A DNA stretch of 5,476 bases, taken from positions 1 to 5,476 of the forward strand of contig JACCUZ010000455.1 of the NCBI GenBank assembly GCA_013698395.1, read 5' to 3'. The notes below the pieces were generated by a model. It worked only from the letters and a program-made list of their open reading frames with translations, searched no databases and was not told the origin of the DNA. The translations under genes were made by a program, and so were the position numbers. Below, one piece after another: positions 1 through 5,152 of this stretch (position 1 is its first letter; each line of letters starts with the position of its first letter). Source of the DNA: Sporichthyaceae bacterium (lineage in GTDB: Bacteria; Actinomycetota; Actinomycetes; JACCUZ01).

Positions 1-799
1 CCGCAGCGACGGTGCCGGTCACCTTGGTGTCACCCACGTAGTAGTCGACACCGACGGTGGCATCCACGGTGAACGACGGCGTTGTCAGGGTGTAGTCCTC
101 GGTGCAGCTCGCCTGCGTCAGGGAAGGGGCTACCGCCTTGAACGCGGGGTCGCCGGGCTTCTCGCACGGCGGGTTCGCCGTGAACACGAGCTCGAACGTG
201 GCAGGGCCGGTCAGGTTGTAGTTGTCCTGGGCCCTCGCCGTCACCGTCACCGTGGTGCCGGCGACCGCGTCGACGGTGCCACTAACCTTGGTGTCACCCA
301 CGTAGTAGTCGACACCCACGGTGGCGTCCACCGTGAACGACGGCGTCGTCAGGGTGTAGTCCTCGGTGCAGCTCGCCTGCTTCACGGTGGGGCGCACCGC
401 CGTAGCGCTGCACGGCCCATGGGACAAGTTGAACTGGCCCGACCACCCCGCGTAGATGTCCGTAGTCGCAGATGTGACGGTGCTGGTGAGGTTGGCGGTG
501 GTGGCGTAGTGCGCAGCGCTGCCGGTCACCTTGTCCAACAGGAGCTCGGCGGTCGCGCCGTTGGCCCAGCTCACCGAGATCGAGTCCGGAGCGTTGTCCG
601 CGTTGTCGATCTGGGTGATGATGAAGTGCCACTCGCTGTCGTCGCACTCGTGGTCGTCGAGCGCTTTCGCGCTGATGGGGTTCGAAGATCCGGCGGTCGC
701 TGCCGCCGGTCCGGCAACCAACAACGGGACCGAGCCCACAAGCAGCATGACCGCTCCGAGAACCCGCAGAATGAGCAGCAAAGATAGGCGTGACGCCAT
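1..799 (-). CDS. Secreted repeat-containing surface protein, 3'-partial
   Basis: The frame is open from an ATG at 799 to the window edge: 266 codons, C-terminus missing. AAGGAG (807-812) lies 7 nt upstream, which fixes the start. Residues 1-36 form a signal peptide: one Arg, a long Leu/Val-rich core, then an AAATA-type cleavage site near A36/G37. Residues 50-130 form a domain bounded by C52 and C130, with the motif EWHFIITQ near the start and GQFNLSHGPC at the end. I have seen similar domains in actinobacterial secreted and wall-anchored proteins, but I cannot name a Pfam entry. From residue 141 onward are beta-strand-rich repeats with a period of 88 residues (about 1.4 copies visible), each starting QASCTEDYTLTTPSF. 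It is probably a cell-surface or wall-anchored protein; an LPXTG motif or C-terminal membrane segment would lie outside the window. The role (adhesion or structural) is inferred. The coding call is firm; the function is unknown. Confidence 0.85.
   Translation of the reverse strand, partial: MASRLSLLLILRVLGAVMLLVGSVPLLVAGPAAATAGSSNPISAKALDDHECDDSEWHFIITQIDNADNAPDSISVSWANGATAELLLDKVTGSAAHYATTANLTSTVTSATTDIYAGWSGQFNLSHGPCSATAVRPTVKQASCTEDYTLTTPSFTVDATVGVDYYVGDTKVSGTVDAVAGTTVTVTARAQDNYNLTGPATFELVFTANPPCEKPGDPAFKAVAPSLTQASCTEDYTLTTPSFTVDATVGVDYYVGDTKVTGTVAA
21..118 (-). repeat. Intragenic direct repeat, copy 2 of 2 visible
   Basis: This 98-bp segment matches 285-382 with only five differences, at an offset of exactly 264 bp (88 codons, in frame). 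It encodes residues 228-260 of the surface protein. Four differences are synonymous; the fifth, at the edge, exchanges Thr and Lys. Similarity continues more weakly toward position 1. Confidence 0.9.
285..382 (-). repeat. Intragenic direct repeat, copy 1 of 2 visible
   Basis: This is the partner of the segment at 21-118 and encodes residues 140-172 of the surface protein, including QASCTEDYTLTTPSF and VDYYVGDTKV. The two copies read identically except at the first residue (Lys here, Thr in the other copy). Confidence 0.9.
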
Positions 800-808
800 G
801 AACCGACT

Positions 809-830
809 CCTTGTGAACAGTGCACAAAGG
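809..830 (-). promoter_or_regulatory. Operator-like palindrome overlapping the ribosome binding site
   Basis: The 17-bp core TTGTGAACAGTGCACAA (811-827, plus strand) is a near-perfect inverted repeat: 8-bp arms with one mismatch around a single central base. Flanking CC and AGG extend it to a bulged stem. It overlaps the AAGGAG of the surface protein gene (807-812). It could be a repressor operator in DNA, or a small RNA hairpin that partly hides the ribosome binding site. The half-site TGTG/CACA recalls CRP/FNR and GntR sites, but the spacing (7 bp rather than 8) does not fit the CRP consensus, so I assign no regulator. Confidence 0.4.
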
Positions 831-936
831 GGCCGGTCTCACCTCTGACTCCCCGCGACCGGCCGCCCTAGTGGACGCCGGTGACCGTGATCGGCCGCGG
901 ATCGATGCCTATCCCCACCTGGTGAACCGCACACGG
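831..936 (-). promoter_or_regulatory. Possible structured 5' leader of the surface protein gene
   Basis: Read on the minus strand, this stretch can form a perfect 8-bp stem, GGCCGGTC with GACCGGCC (857-864 with 831-838, 18-nt loop). Upstream of it is a possible nested structure: CCGTG/CACGG (932-936 with 885-889) enclosing GGAT/ATCC (911-914 with 899-902). The loop of the 8-bp stem carries GGGGAGTCAG, which resembles part of the conserved box of cobalamin riboswitches, and CCACTA lies a short way upstream. The rest of that consensus is not evident. I call it a possible structured leader, not a named riboswitch. Confidence 0.3.
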
Positions 937-1180
937 CTTTCTCCGCCTGGGCTCACGACAGAGAGTGACCTATAACCGGACCCAATCCGGCCAACCGGAC
1001 CTTCATGTCACCCGTTGTCAGCAACGAACTGCGCACCAACCACCCGTTCGGCGCAACAGTCGCGCCCAGCTCAGGTCGGCATCCAGTTCGGGTCGCGGCC
1101 GGTCAAGCCGAGGACCGGTCCAGCACACATGCTGTCTCAGGCACGGGCAGGTCCGGCGCTCGTGATGGATGGTGCGCAGG

Positions 1181-1723
1181 TCAGGAGCAGGACAGGCCGG
1201 GGTTCCATTCCGCGAACATGCCGGCGGGGTTGTGCTTCCACAGCCAGACGTGCAGGTCGTAGTGCACGGGCATCCCGGCAAAGTGACCGGGCATCGGACC
1301 GTCGAACTGCACGCCGAACATTGACGGCCGGTCACCGTCGGTCGAGAGGTCCTGGTCGGCGTCGGGCACCACGTACTCGACGCCTGCGAGCCGCACGCCG
1401 CCTCCGCTGTCGGGCGCGCAGAGCAGGACGGCCGGGGAGCGGGGATCGGTGGAGCCGAACTTCTCGCCATTGAAGTAGTGGTAGCCCATTCCGCCCGCGG
1501 GTGACTCAGCGCAGTACGGGTCAGCCTGGAAGCCTGCCTCCAGAGCCCCCTGGACGGCGTGGAACTGTGCGGTCGCCTGACGCGCCGCGGCAACGTCCTT
1601 GTTTCGGTCGCTGCCATCATCGGCTGCCGCCGCTCCGGGCGGGCTGAGCGCGCCAAGCGCAATCAAAATGACGGCGCCGGCAAGGCGGCGGTGGGTCGGA
1701 GCCCACATGGATGTCCCGGGCAT
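1181..1723 (-). CDS. Secreted protein of unknown function with His-rich C-terminus
   Basis: The product has 180 residues. The start is the ATG at 1723, chosen over the ATG at codon 6 because AGGAGG (1729-1734) sits 5 nt upstream. Residues 1-34 form a signal peptide with an RR-containing N-region, a hydrophobic core at residues 15-26 and a likely AAA-A cleavage before DDGS, so the protein is exported. The mature part holds GGMGYHYFN (77-85), GVEYVVPD (114-121) and a C-terminal block, GMPVHYDLHVWLWKHNP (150-166), with H154, H158 and H164 plus H147 just before it. Cysteines are at 71, 102 and 179. I recognise the general look of a conserved actinobacterial secreted family but know no name or reaction for it. 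Clustered histidines could bind a metal; that is inference. It is the last gene of a three-gene operon: the stop of the gene before it lies 9 nt upstream and touches its ribosome binding site. Confidence 0.85.
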   Translation of the reverse strand: MPGTSMWAPTHRRLAGAVILIALGALSPPGAAAADDGSDRNKDVAAARQATAQFHAVQGALEAGFQADPYCAESPAGGMGYHYFNGEKFGSTDPRSPAVLLCAPDSGGGVRLAGVEYVVPDADQDLSTDGDRPSMFGVQFDGPMPGHFAGMPVHYDLHVWLWKHNPAGMFAEWNPGLSCS

Positions 1724-1728
1724 GGAGC

Positions 1729-1734
1729 CCTCCT
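1729..1734 (-). promoter_or_regulatory. Ribosome binding site of the secreted protein gene
   Basis: AGGAGG on the minus strand, 5 nt before the ATG at 1723. It overlaps the TAG stop of the upstream SnoaL-like gene (1733-1735), which suggests coupled translation and decides between the two candidate start codons. Confidence 0.75.
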
Positions 1735-2086
1735 AAGAGCTACTGGTGATGGGTTGTTGCGACTTGTCTGGCGCGGGCGCCACGATCACGGCAAGCAACC
1801 GCCAGCCCTGGTCGGGACCGCGGCAGGAGACGGTCACGGTGTGCTCGCCGGCGATGACGGCGGCGCAATATCCGACGCGTACCGATCGTGGGGATGCGAC
1901 ATAGCCTTGCCGTGACAGCAGTTCGCTGCCTTCGGCACCCCGGCTGACACGCGCAACCTCCGCGACGAGGACATCGCCGTGCTCGAACAGGGCCTCGACC
2001 GCCGCGCCGTCGCGGAGCAGGACGGCGTCCTCGAGTAGCGTCTCGAGCTCCTCGGGCGAGGCAGCTGCCCTAACTGAGATGGCCAT
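1733..2086 (-). CDS. SnoaL/NTF2-like (DUF4440-type) small protein
   Basis: The product has 117 residues, with no signal peptide or membrane segment, so it is probably cytoplasmic. The pattern fits the NTF2/SnoaL cone fold: an N-terminal helix pair (SPEELETLLEDAVLLRDGAAVEALF, about residues 10-34) with a short acidic stretch, then GDVLVA, then alternating strands ending in an amphipathic GWRLLAVIVAP (about 93-103). Family members are either small-molecule isomerases, cyclases or hydrolases, or non-catalytic ligand binders. I see no diagnostic catalytic dyad, so no reaction is claimed. The ATG lies 3 nt after the TAG of the cupin gene and has no well-spaced ribosome binding site of its own, so termination-reinitiation is likely. 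Pairing with a cupin is consistent with shared small-molecule metabolism, as an inference. Confidence 0.75.
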   Translation of the reverse strand: MAISVRAAASPEELETLLEDAVLLRDGAAVEALFEHGDVLVAEVARVSRGAEGSELLSRQGYVASPRSVRVGYCAAVIAGEHTVTVSCRGPDQGWRLLAVIVAPAPDKSQQPITSSS

Positions 2087-2089
2087 GTC

Positions 2090-2587
2090 CTAGAAGACGA
2101 GGCCGTGGCGCTGCACGATCGGGAACGTCGCCTCGAGGTCGGCGTCGCAGTGGTACGGCGCGGCGAGCTGGTCCATCTGCTCCGGCGTCGGCGGCTCACT
2201 GAGCGCGCCCAGGGCGCGGAACAGCTGCTCCAGGCCGGCCGGCGAGATGATTTCGAGGCATGAGGCAGGCGCGTCGCCGGCGTTCCAGAACGTGTGCCAC
2301 TGCCCTCGGGGCTTGAACAGGAGGTCACCCGGCTCAGCCACCACCTCGGTTCCTTCGAGGACGGCACCGATCCGGCCGGTGAGCACGAAGGTGTACTCGT
2401 CCTCGTCGTGGTGGCGGTGCAGTGGCGCGGCCAGCGCCTTTGGTGGGAACAGGTGCTGAACCAACGCGAAGCGCCCCTGGCTGTCAGCGCCGTCGACCAT
2501 GAAGCGGTCCTGGACGCCGGGGGCACCCGGATCGGGCACACCGTCCGCTGCGGCGAGCATTCGCACCCCGGGGGCTTGCTGAGTCAC
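2090..2587 (-). CDS. Cupin-domain protein
   Basis: The product has 165 residues. I chose the GTG at 2587 because AGGAGG (2593-2598) lies 5 nt upstream; the frame extends further upstream, but that would cover the promoter region and the divergent gene. Cupin motif 1 is at residues 57-71 (HRHHDEDEYTFVLTG) with likely metal ligands H57, H59 and E64. Motif 2 at 87-102 fits G-x5-P-x-G-x2-H-x3-N exactly, with H98 as the fourth ligand. Single-domain cupins of this size are cytoplasmic and include dioxygenases, isomerases and ligand-sensing proteins; the substrate cannot be read here. The C-terminal 45 residues (EPPTPEQMDQLAAPYHCD and on) resemble the tail of quercetinase-like or generic 'cupin domain-containing' proteins. 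It is the first gene of the minus-strand operon and is divergent from the LuxR gene, its probable regulator. Confidence 0.88.
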   Translation of the reverse strand: MTQQAPGVRMLAAADGVPDPGAPGVQDRFMVDGADSQGRFALVQHLFPPKALAAPLHRHHDEDEYTFVLTGRIGAVLEGTEVVAEPGDLLFKPRGQWHTFWNAGDAPASCLEIISPAGLEQLFRALGALSEPPTPEQMDQLAAPYHCDADLEATFPIVQRHGLVF

Positions 2588-2696
2588 GAGATCCTCCTCT
2601 GGCTGGTGTGCGATGGAGGCTAGGCCGGACATGCGCCGGACGACATACCAGAAAGGTGGTGTTTCCTTCCGCCGCCGCGGGTGGGATCGTCTGCCC
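2588..2696. promoter_or_regulatory. Divergent promoter region between cupin operon and LuxR gene
   Basis: These 109 bp must hold the start signals of both transcription units. For the minus strand, TAGCCT (2617-2622) fits the TANNNT pattern of a -10, giving a very short leader, but the -35 is poor. Two direct repeats of GCCGGAC (2624-2630 and 2635-2641) are spaced 11 bp apart, about one helical turn. A short inverted repeat, ACCA-N6-TGGT, lies at 2647-2660. These are candidate regulator contacts; no promoter is clear-cut. Confidence 0.4.
2593..2598 (-). promoter_or_regulatory. Ribosome binding site deciding the cupin GTG start
   Basis: AGGAGG on the minus strand, 5 nt before the GTG at 2587. 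No comparable site precedes the longer in-frame start at 2767. Confidence 0.75.
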
Positions 2697-3836
2697 ATGG
2701 CCGACGCCAAGCAGCGGGCCTTGGACAAGATCGTCAGCATGTCTGCTGAGCCGCGCAGCCTCGTCACCTACTGGGACCAGGCCTCCGAGGTGCTGCGTTC
2801 AGCGGTGCCGCACTACACCTTTCCGTGCTGGTACACGGTGGACCCCGCGTCGCTGCTGATCACGAGCCACTACAACCCGTGGATGCCCGAGCTGCCGCCC
2901 GAGTCGCTCGCGTTGGAGTACTACGCGGACGATGTCAACCAGATCGTGGACGTGGCCAGATCGCCGAGCGGTATCTCGACGGTGCATGAGGCAACCGACG
3001 GGGATCCCAGCGCCAGTCCCCGCTGGCAGGCCAACATCGCCCTCGGCGGTGACCAGGAGCTGGTCGCGGCGCTGCGCACTCGATCCGGGGAGACCTGGGC
3101 GGCGCTCGGGCTGTATCGGGAGACAGGTCAGCGCATGTTCGACGCCTCGGAGAAGCACTTCATCCAGGAGAGTGCGCCCCACCTGGCCGAGGGTGCCCGC
3201 CGCTCGTTGCTGTTCGGCGAGGCGACCGACCCGGAGGTTCCCCGGGCCCCCGGCCTGATCGTGCTGTCCCGCGACTGGACGATCGACTCCTCGACGCCGG
3301 GGATGGAGCAGTGGCTTCATGACCTGCCCGACGGTGACCTCGACCGAGGACGACTACCGGCGGCGGTGCTCAGCGTGGCAGCCCGCGCAATGCGCTCGAT
3401 CGAGAGCAACGAGCCAGCCGAGGTCGCCATGGCCAGGGTGCTGACCCGCTCTGGAGCTTGGGTCGTGCTGCATGGTGCAGCGCTGCAGTCCGGCGCCGAG
3501 CACCGTATCGCGGTCATCGTCGAGCCCGCCCAGCCGGCTCGTATCACGTCTCTGCTGATGTCGGCCTACGGCCTGACCGACCGGGAACGCGATGTCACGC
3601 GGCTGGTGCTGCAGGGCGTCTCCACCGCGGAGATCGCCGAGGAGCTGGTCGTGTCCCCGCACACGGTGCAGCAGCACCTCAAGAGCGTCTTCGACAAGAC
3701 CGGCGTGCGCAGCCGCCGAGACCTCGTCGGCAAGGTGTTCTTCGCTCACTACGAGCCACGCCTGCGCGACAACGAGCAGCGGGCGGCCAAGGACCAGCCC
3801 TTGCGCGGTGGCCCTGCCGTTGCGGCTCCGCACTGA
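2697..3836 (+). CDS. LuxR-family transcriptional regulator with GAF-like sensor region
   Basis: The product has 379 residues, starting at the ATG at 2697 (MADAKQRALDK), with a weak GGTGGGA about 10 nt upstream. The frame is open back to an ATG at 2613, but that start has no ribosome binding site and would consume the promoter region. The C-terminal helix-turn-helix (residues 291-349) begins YGLTDRERDV and contains STAEIAEELVVSPHTVQQHLKSVF, the LuxR/FixJ DNA-binding pattern with its recognition helix. It is followed by the basic stretch GVRSRRDL. Residues about 20-170 look like a GAF-type ligand-sensing domain (PCWYTVDPASLLITSH, GGDQELVAALRTRSGE, ALGLYRE); this assignment is from general resemblance. 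There is no receiver domain, so it is a one-component cytoplasmic regulator. It probably acts on the divergent cupin operon and on itself. The signal is unknown. Confidence 0.88.
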   Translation: MADAKQRALDKIVSMSAEPRSLVTYWDQASEVLRSAVPHYTFPCWYTVDPASLLITSHYNPWMPELPPESLALEYYADDVNQIVDVARSPSGISTVHEATDGDPSASPRWQANIALGGDQELVAALRTRSGETWAALGLYRETGQRMFDASEKHFIQESAPHLAEGARRSLLFGEATDPEVPRAPGLIVLSRDWTIDSSTPGMEQWLHDLPDGDLDRGRLPAAVLSVAARAMRSIESNEPAEVAMARVLTRSGAWVVLHGAALQSGAEHRIAVIVEPAQPARITSLLMSAYGLTDRERDVTRLVLQGVSTAEIAEELVVSPHTVQQHLKSVFDKTGVRSRRDLVGKVFFAHYEPRLRDNEQRAAKDQPLRGGPAVAAPH

Positions 3837-3901
3837 CCCACGCCCGGCAGGCCGTCCCGTGCCAGACTCCAGCCCCCATGGCGGAGGCAGGGCCGGTCCT
3901 G

Positions 3902-3908
3902 AAGGAGG
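3902..3908 (+). promoter_or_regulatory. Ribosome binding site deciding the hydrolase GTG start
   Basis: AAGGAGG lies 7 nt before the GTG at 3916. The reading frame stays open far upstream into the LuxR gene, so this site is the main argument for starting at 3916. Confidence 0.8.
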
Positions 3909-3915
3909 AATCGAC

Positions 3916-5058
3916 GTGAGCCTCCAGTCGCCGGTAGTGGCCACTTACGGATCGAGCGATCCTGCCACGGCGCTGGTCGTCCTGCTGCATGGTCGTGGGT
4001 CCGACGAGGAAGAGATCCTCGGGTTGGCGCGGGGCCTTCCGCCCGGGCCCAGCTACGCCGCGGTCCGGGCACCGATCCGCGAGGGCGGCGGATTCGCCTG
4101 GTTCGCAAACCGGGGCATCGGCCGGCCTGTTGCAGCCTCGCTGCGCACGACGATGGAGTGGTTCCGGGAGTGGCTCGACGCCCAGGCACCCGCCGGCCGA
4201 CCGGTCGTGGTTATCGGCTTCAGCGGCGGCGCAGCTTTCGCCGGAGGTCTGGTCCTCGACGACCCGACGCGTTATGCGGCCGCCGGCCTGCTCCACGGCA
4301 CCCTGCCGTTCGACGCAGGGGTCCCGGTGACTCCTGCCCGCTTGGCCGGCCTGCCCGTCTTCCTGGCCCGCAGCCCCGATGACATCGTCATCCCGCGCGA
4401 CCTTCTCAGCCGTACCTGGGACTACCTGACCGGCGAGTCCGGGGCCCCGGCATACGCCCTGCAGGAGGCAGGAGGCCACGGGATCTCCGCATCGACGGTG
4501 GCCCACCTTGGCAGCTGGCTGGCGCAGCGGCTGGCCTTCCTGGCGAGTCACCCTCCGGACGCCGGTCGCGAACGCGCGTGGGTGGACATGCCGGCCGGGG
4601 TGCTGCCCGAGCGTCGCGGTGACCGCCCGTCGGTGAGCACCAACACTCCCCAGGAGCAGCTCACACAGCAGGCGACGGGACCGCTCCAGGAGCGGCTGTA
4701 CACCCGCGTGCTCGACCTCCCGGGCGTACAGCCACGCCCCTCGGCGATTTCGGTGCCGGGCGCCCGGGCATTCGCGCTTGCGGTCAGCGACGGTCCGCCC
4801 GAGGCTTTCATCGTCCCGCAGGTGGGGGAATTCGCTCACCTGCATCCGGAGTACGACGGGTCGCTGCACCTCACTCTTCCTCTGCCGCTCGCGGCCGAGC
4901 TGATCGGCAAGGGCTGGGGAGTCGCCCATCCACTCGCGGGCCTTCGGGTCTCCCTGGGAATGGTGATGGTGTTCGGGCCGCGGAACGACGAAGAGCTCCA
5001 GGTGGTCAGCGCCATCGTGGCGACCAGCCATGCATGGGCCAGGGGCACGGCGGACTAG
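3916..5058 (+). CDS. Alpha/beta-hydrolase fused to a 'Luciferase'-family (DUF5519-like) domain
   Basis: The product has 380 residues from a GTG start. Residues 1-210 are a carboxylesterase/phospholipase-like alpha/beta-hydrolase: LLHGRGSDEEEIL (23-35, oxyanion-hole loop), GFSGG nucleophile elbow with S103, PDDIVIP with D156 and GGHGIS with H188. A complete Ser-Asp-His triad is therefore visible. Residues about 245-376 match what I remember as the domain called 'Luciferase' in Pfam (PF17648, formerly DUF5519): EFAHLHPEYDGSLHL (305-319), GWGVAHPLAG (333-342) and MVMVFGPRNDEEL (349-361). To my knowledge that domain more often occurs alone, and light production is not implied. There is no signal peptide. 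A GTG at 4633 (residue 240) sits at the domain junction but has no good ribosome binding site, so one fused protein is the simpler reading. It starts 79 nt after the LuxR gene on the same strand and may share its transcript. The substrate is unknown. Confidence 0.85.
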   Translation: MSLQSPVVATYGSSDPATALVVLLHGRGSDEEEILGLARGLPPGPSYAAVRAPIREGGGFAWFANRGIGRPVAASLRTTMEWFREWLDAQAPAGRPVVVIGFSGGAAFAGGLVLDDPTRYAAAGLLHGTLPFDAGVPVTPARLAGLPVFLARSPDDIVIPRDLLSRTWDYLTGESGAPAYALQEAGGHGISASTVAHLGSWLAQRLAFLASHPPDAGRERAWVDMPAGVLPERRGDRPSVSTNTPQEQLTQQATGPLQERLYTRVLDLPGVQPRPSAISVPGARAFALAVSDGPPEAFIVPQVGEFAHLHPEYDGSLHLTLPLPLAAELIGKGWGVAHPLAGLRVSLGMVMVFGPRNDEELQVVSAIVATSHAWARGTAD

Positions 5059-5073
5059 CGAGATCCTCGGGCC

Positions 5074-5091
5074 GCGGCGGAATGTTGCCGC
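5074..5091 (+). terminator. Weak hairpin after the hydrolase gene
   Basis: A 7-bp stem (GCGGCGG with TTGCCGC, two G-U pairs) and an AATG loop begin 16 nt after the stop codon. There is no T-run behind it, so it is at best a weak or non-canonical terminator. Confidence 0.25.
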
Positions 5092-5105
5092 ACCTGATGC
5101 GGTTG

Positions 5106-5129
5106 AGATATTTGCTACGTCAAGTATCT
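5106..5129. promoter_or_regulatory. 24-bp inverted repeat, operator candidate for the FMN reductase gene
   Basis: Arms AGATATTTG (5106-5114) and CAAGTATCT (5121-5129) are complementary at 8 of 9 positions around the spacer CTACGT. It is AT-rich against a GC-rich background and lies 23 bp upstream of the ATG. A possible -35 TTGAGA (5103-5108) and -10-like TATCTG (5125-5130), 16 bp apart, would place the dyad across the promoter. Size and shape suit a MarR- or HxlR-type redox regulator, families often linked to flavin reductases; no such regulator is in the window. Confidence 0.5.
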
Positions 5130-5152
5130 GAACCATCGGAGAGATCACACTC

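Larger units (their letters stand above)
800..1180. other. Non-coding gap between two minus-strand genes
   Basis: This 381-bp gap separates the end of the secreted His-rich protein gene from the start of the surface protein gene. The part near 800-940 holds the leader and palindrome described separately. A weak minus-strand -10-like TATAGG lies at 969-974, with no convincing -35. Two short hairpins are possible: 1099-1118 (6-bp stem CCGGTC/GACCGG) and 1050-1066 (5-bp stem). Neither is followed by a T-run on the minus strand, so an intrinsic terminator for the upstream operon is not supported. I see no credible gene on either strand; the short open frames here lack ribosome binding sites and recognisable products. 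Confidence 0.6.

Noticed and set aside
294..842. 182-codon minus-strand open frame overlapping the surface protein gene
   Set aside because: The product is Arg/His/Gly-rich without a domain. The competing frame from 799 has a signal peptide, a ribosome binding site and in-frame repeats.
920..945. Group II intron domain V-like string (AGCCGTGTGCGGT, minus strand)
   Set aside because: Only about 13 bases match; the complementary half of the domain V hairpin and any reverse transcriptase gene are absent.
1050..1118. Intrinsic terminator after the cupin operon
   Set aside because: Two short GC hairpins exist but no T-run follows on the minus strand.
2613..2696. N-terminal extension of the LuxR regulator from the ATG at 2613
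   Set aside because: There is no ribosome binding site, the added 28 residues are basic and do not look like the family, and the extension would use up most of the divergent promoter region.
2588..2767. 60-residue N-terminal extension of the cupin
   Set aside because: It would overlap the LuxR coding region head-on, while AGGAGG sits at the right distance before the GTG at 2587.
4633..5058. Separate luciferase-family gene starting at the GTG at 4633
   Set aside because: The start falls neatly at the domain junction, but there is no good ribosome binding site and no stop codon separates it from the hydrolase. It is kept as one fused gene.
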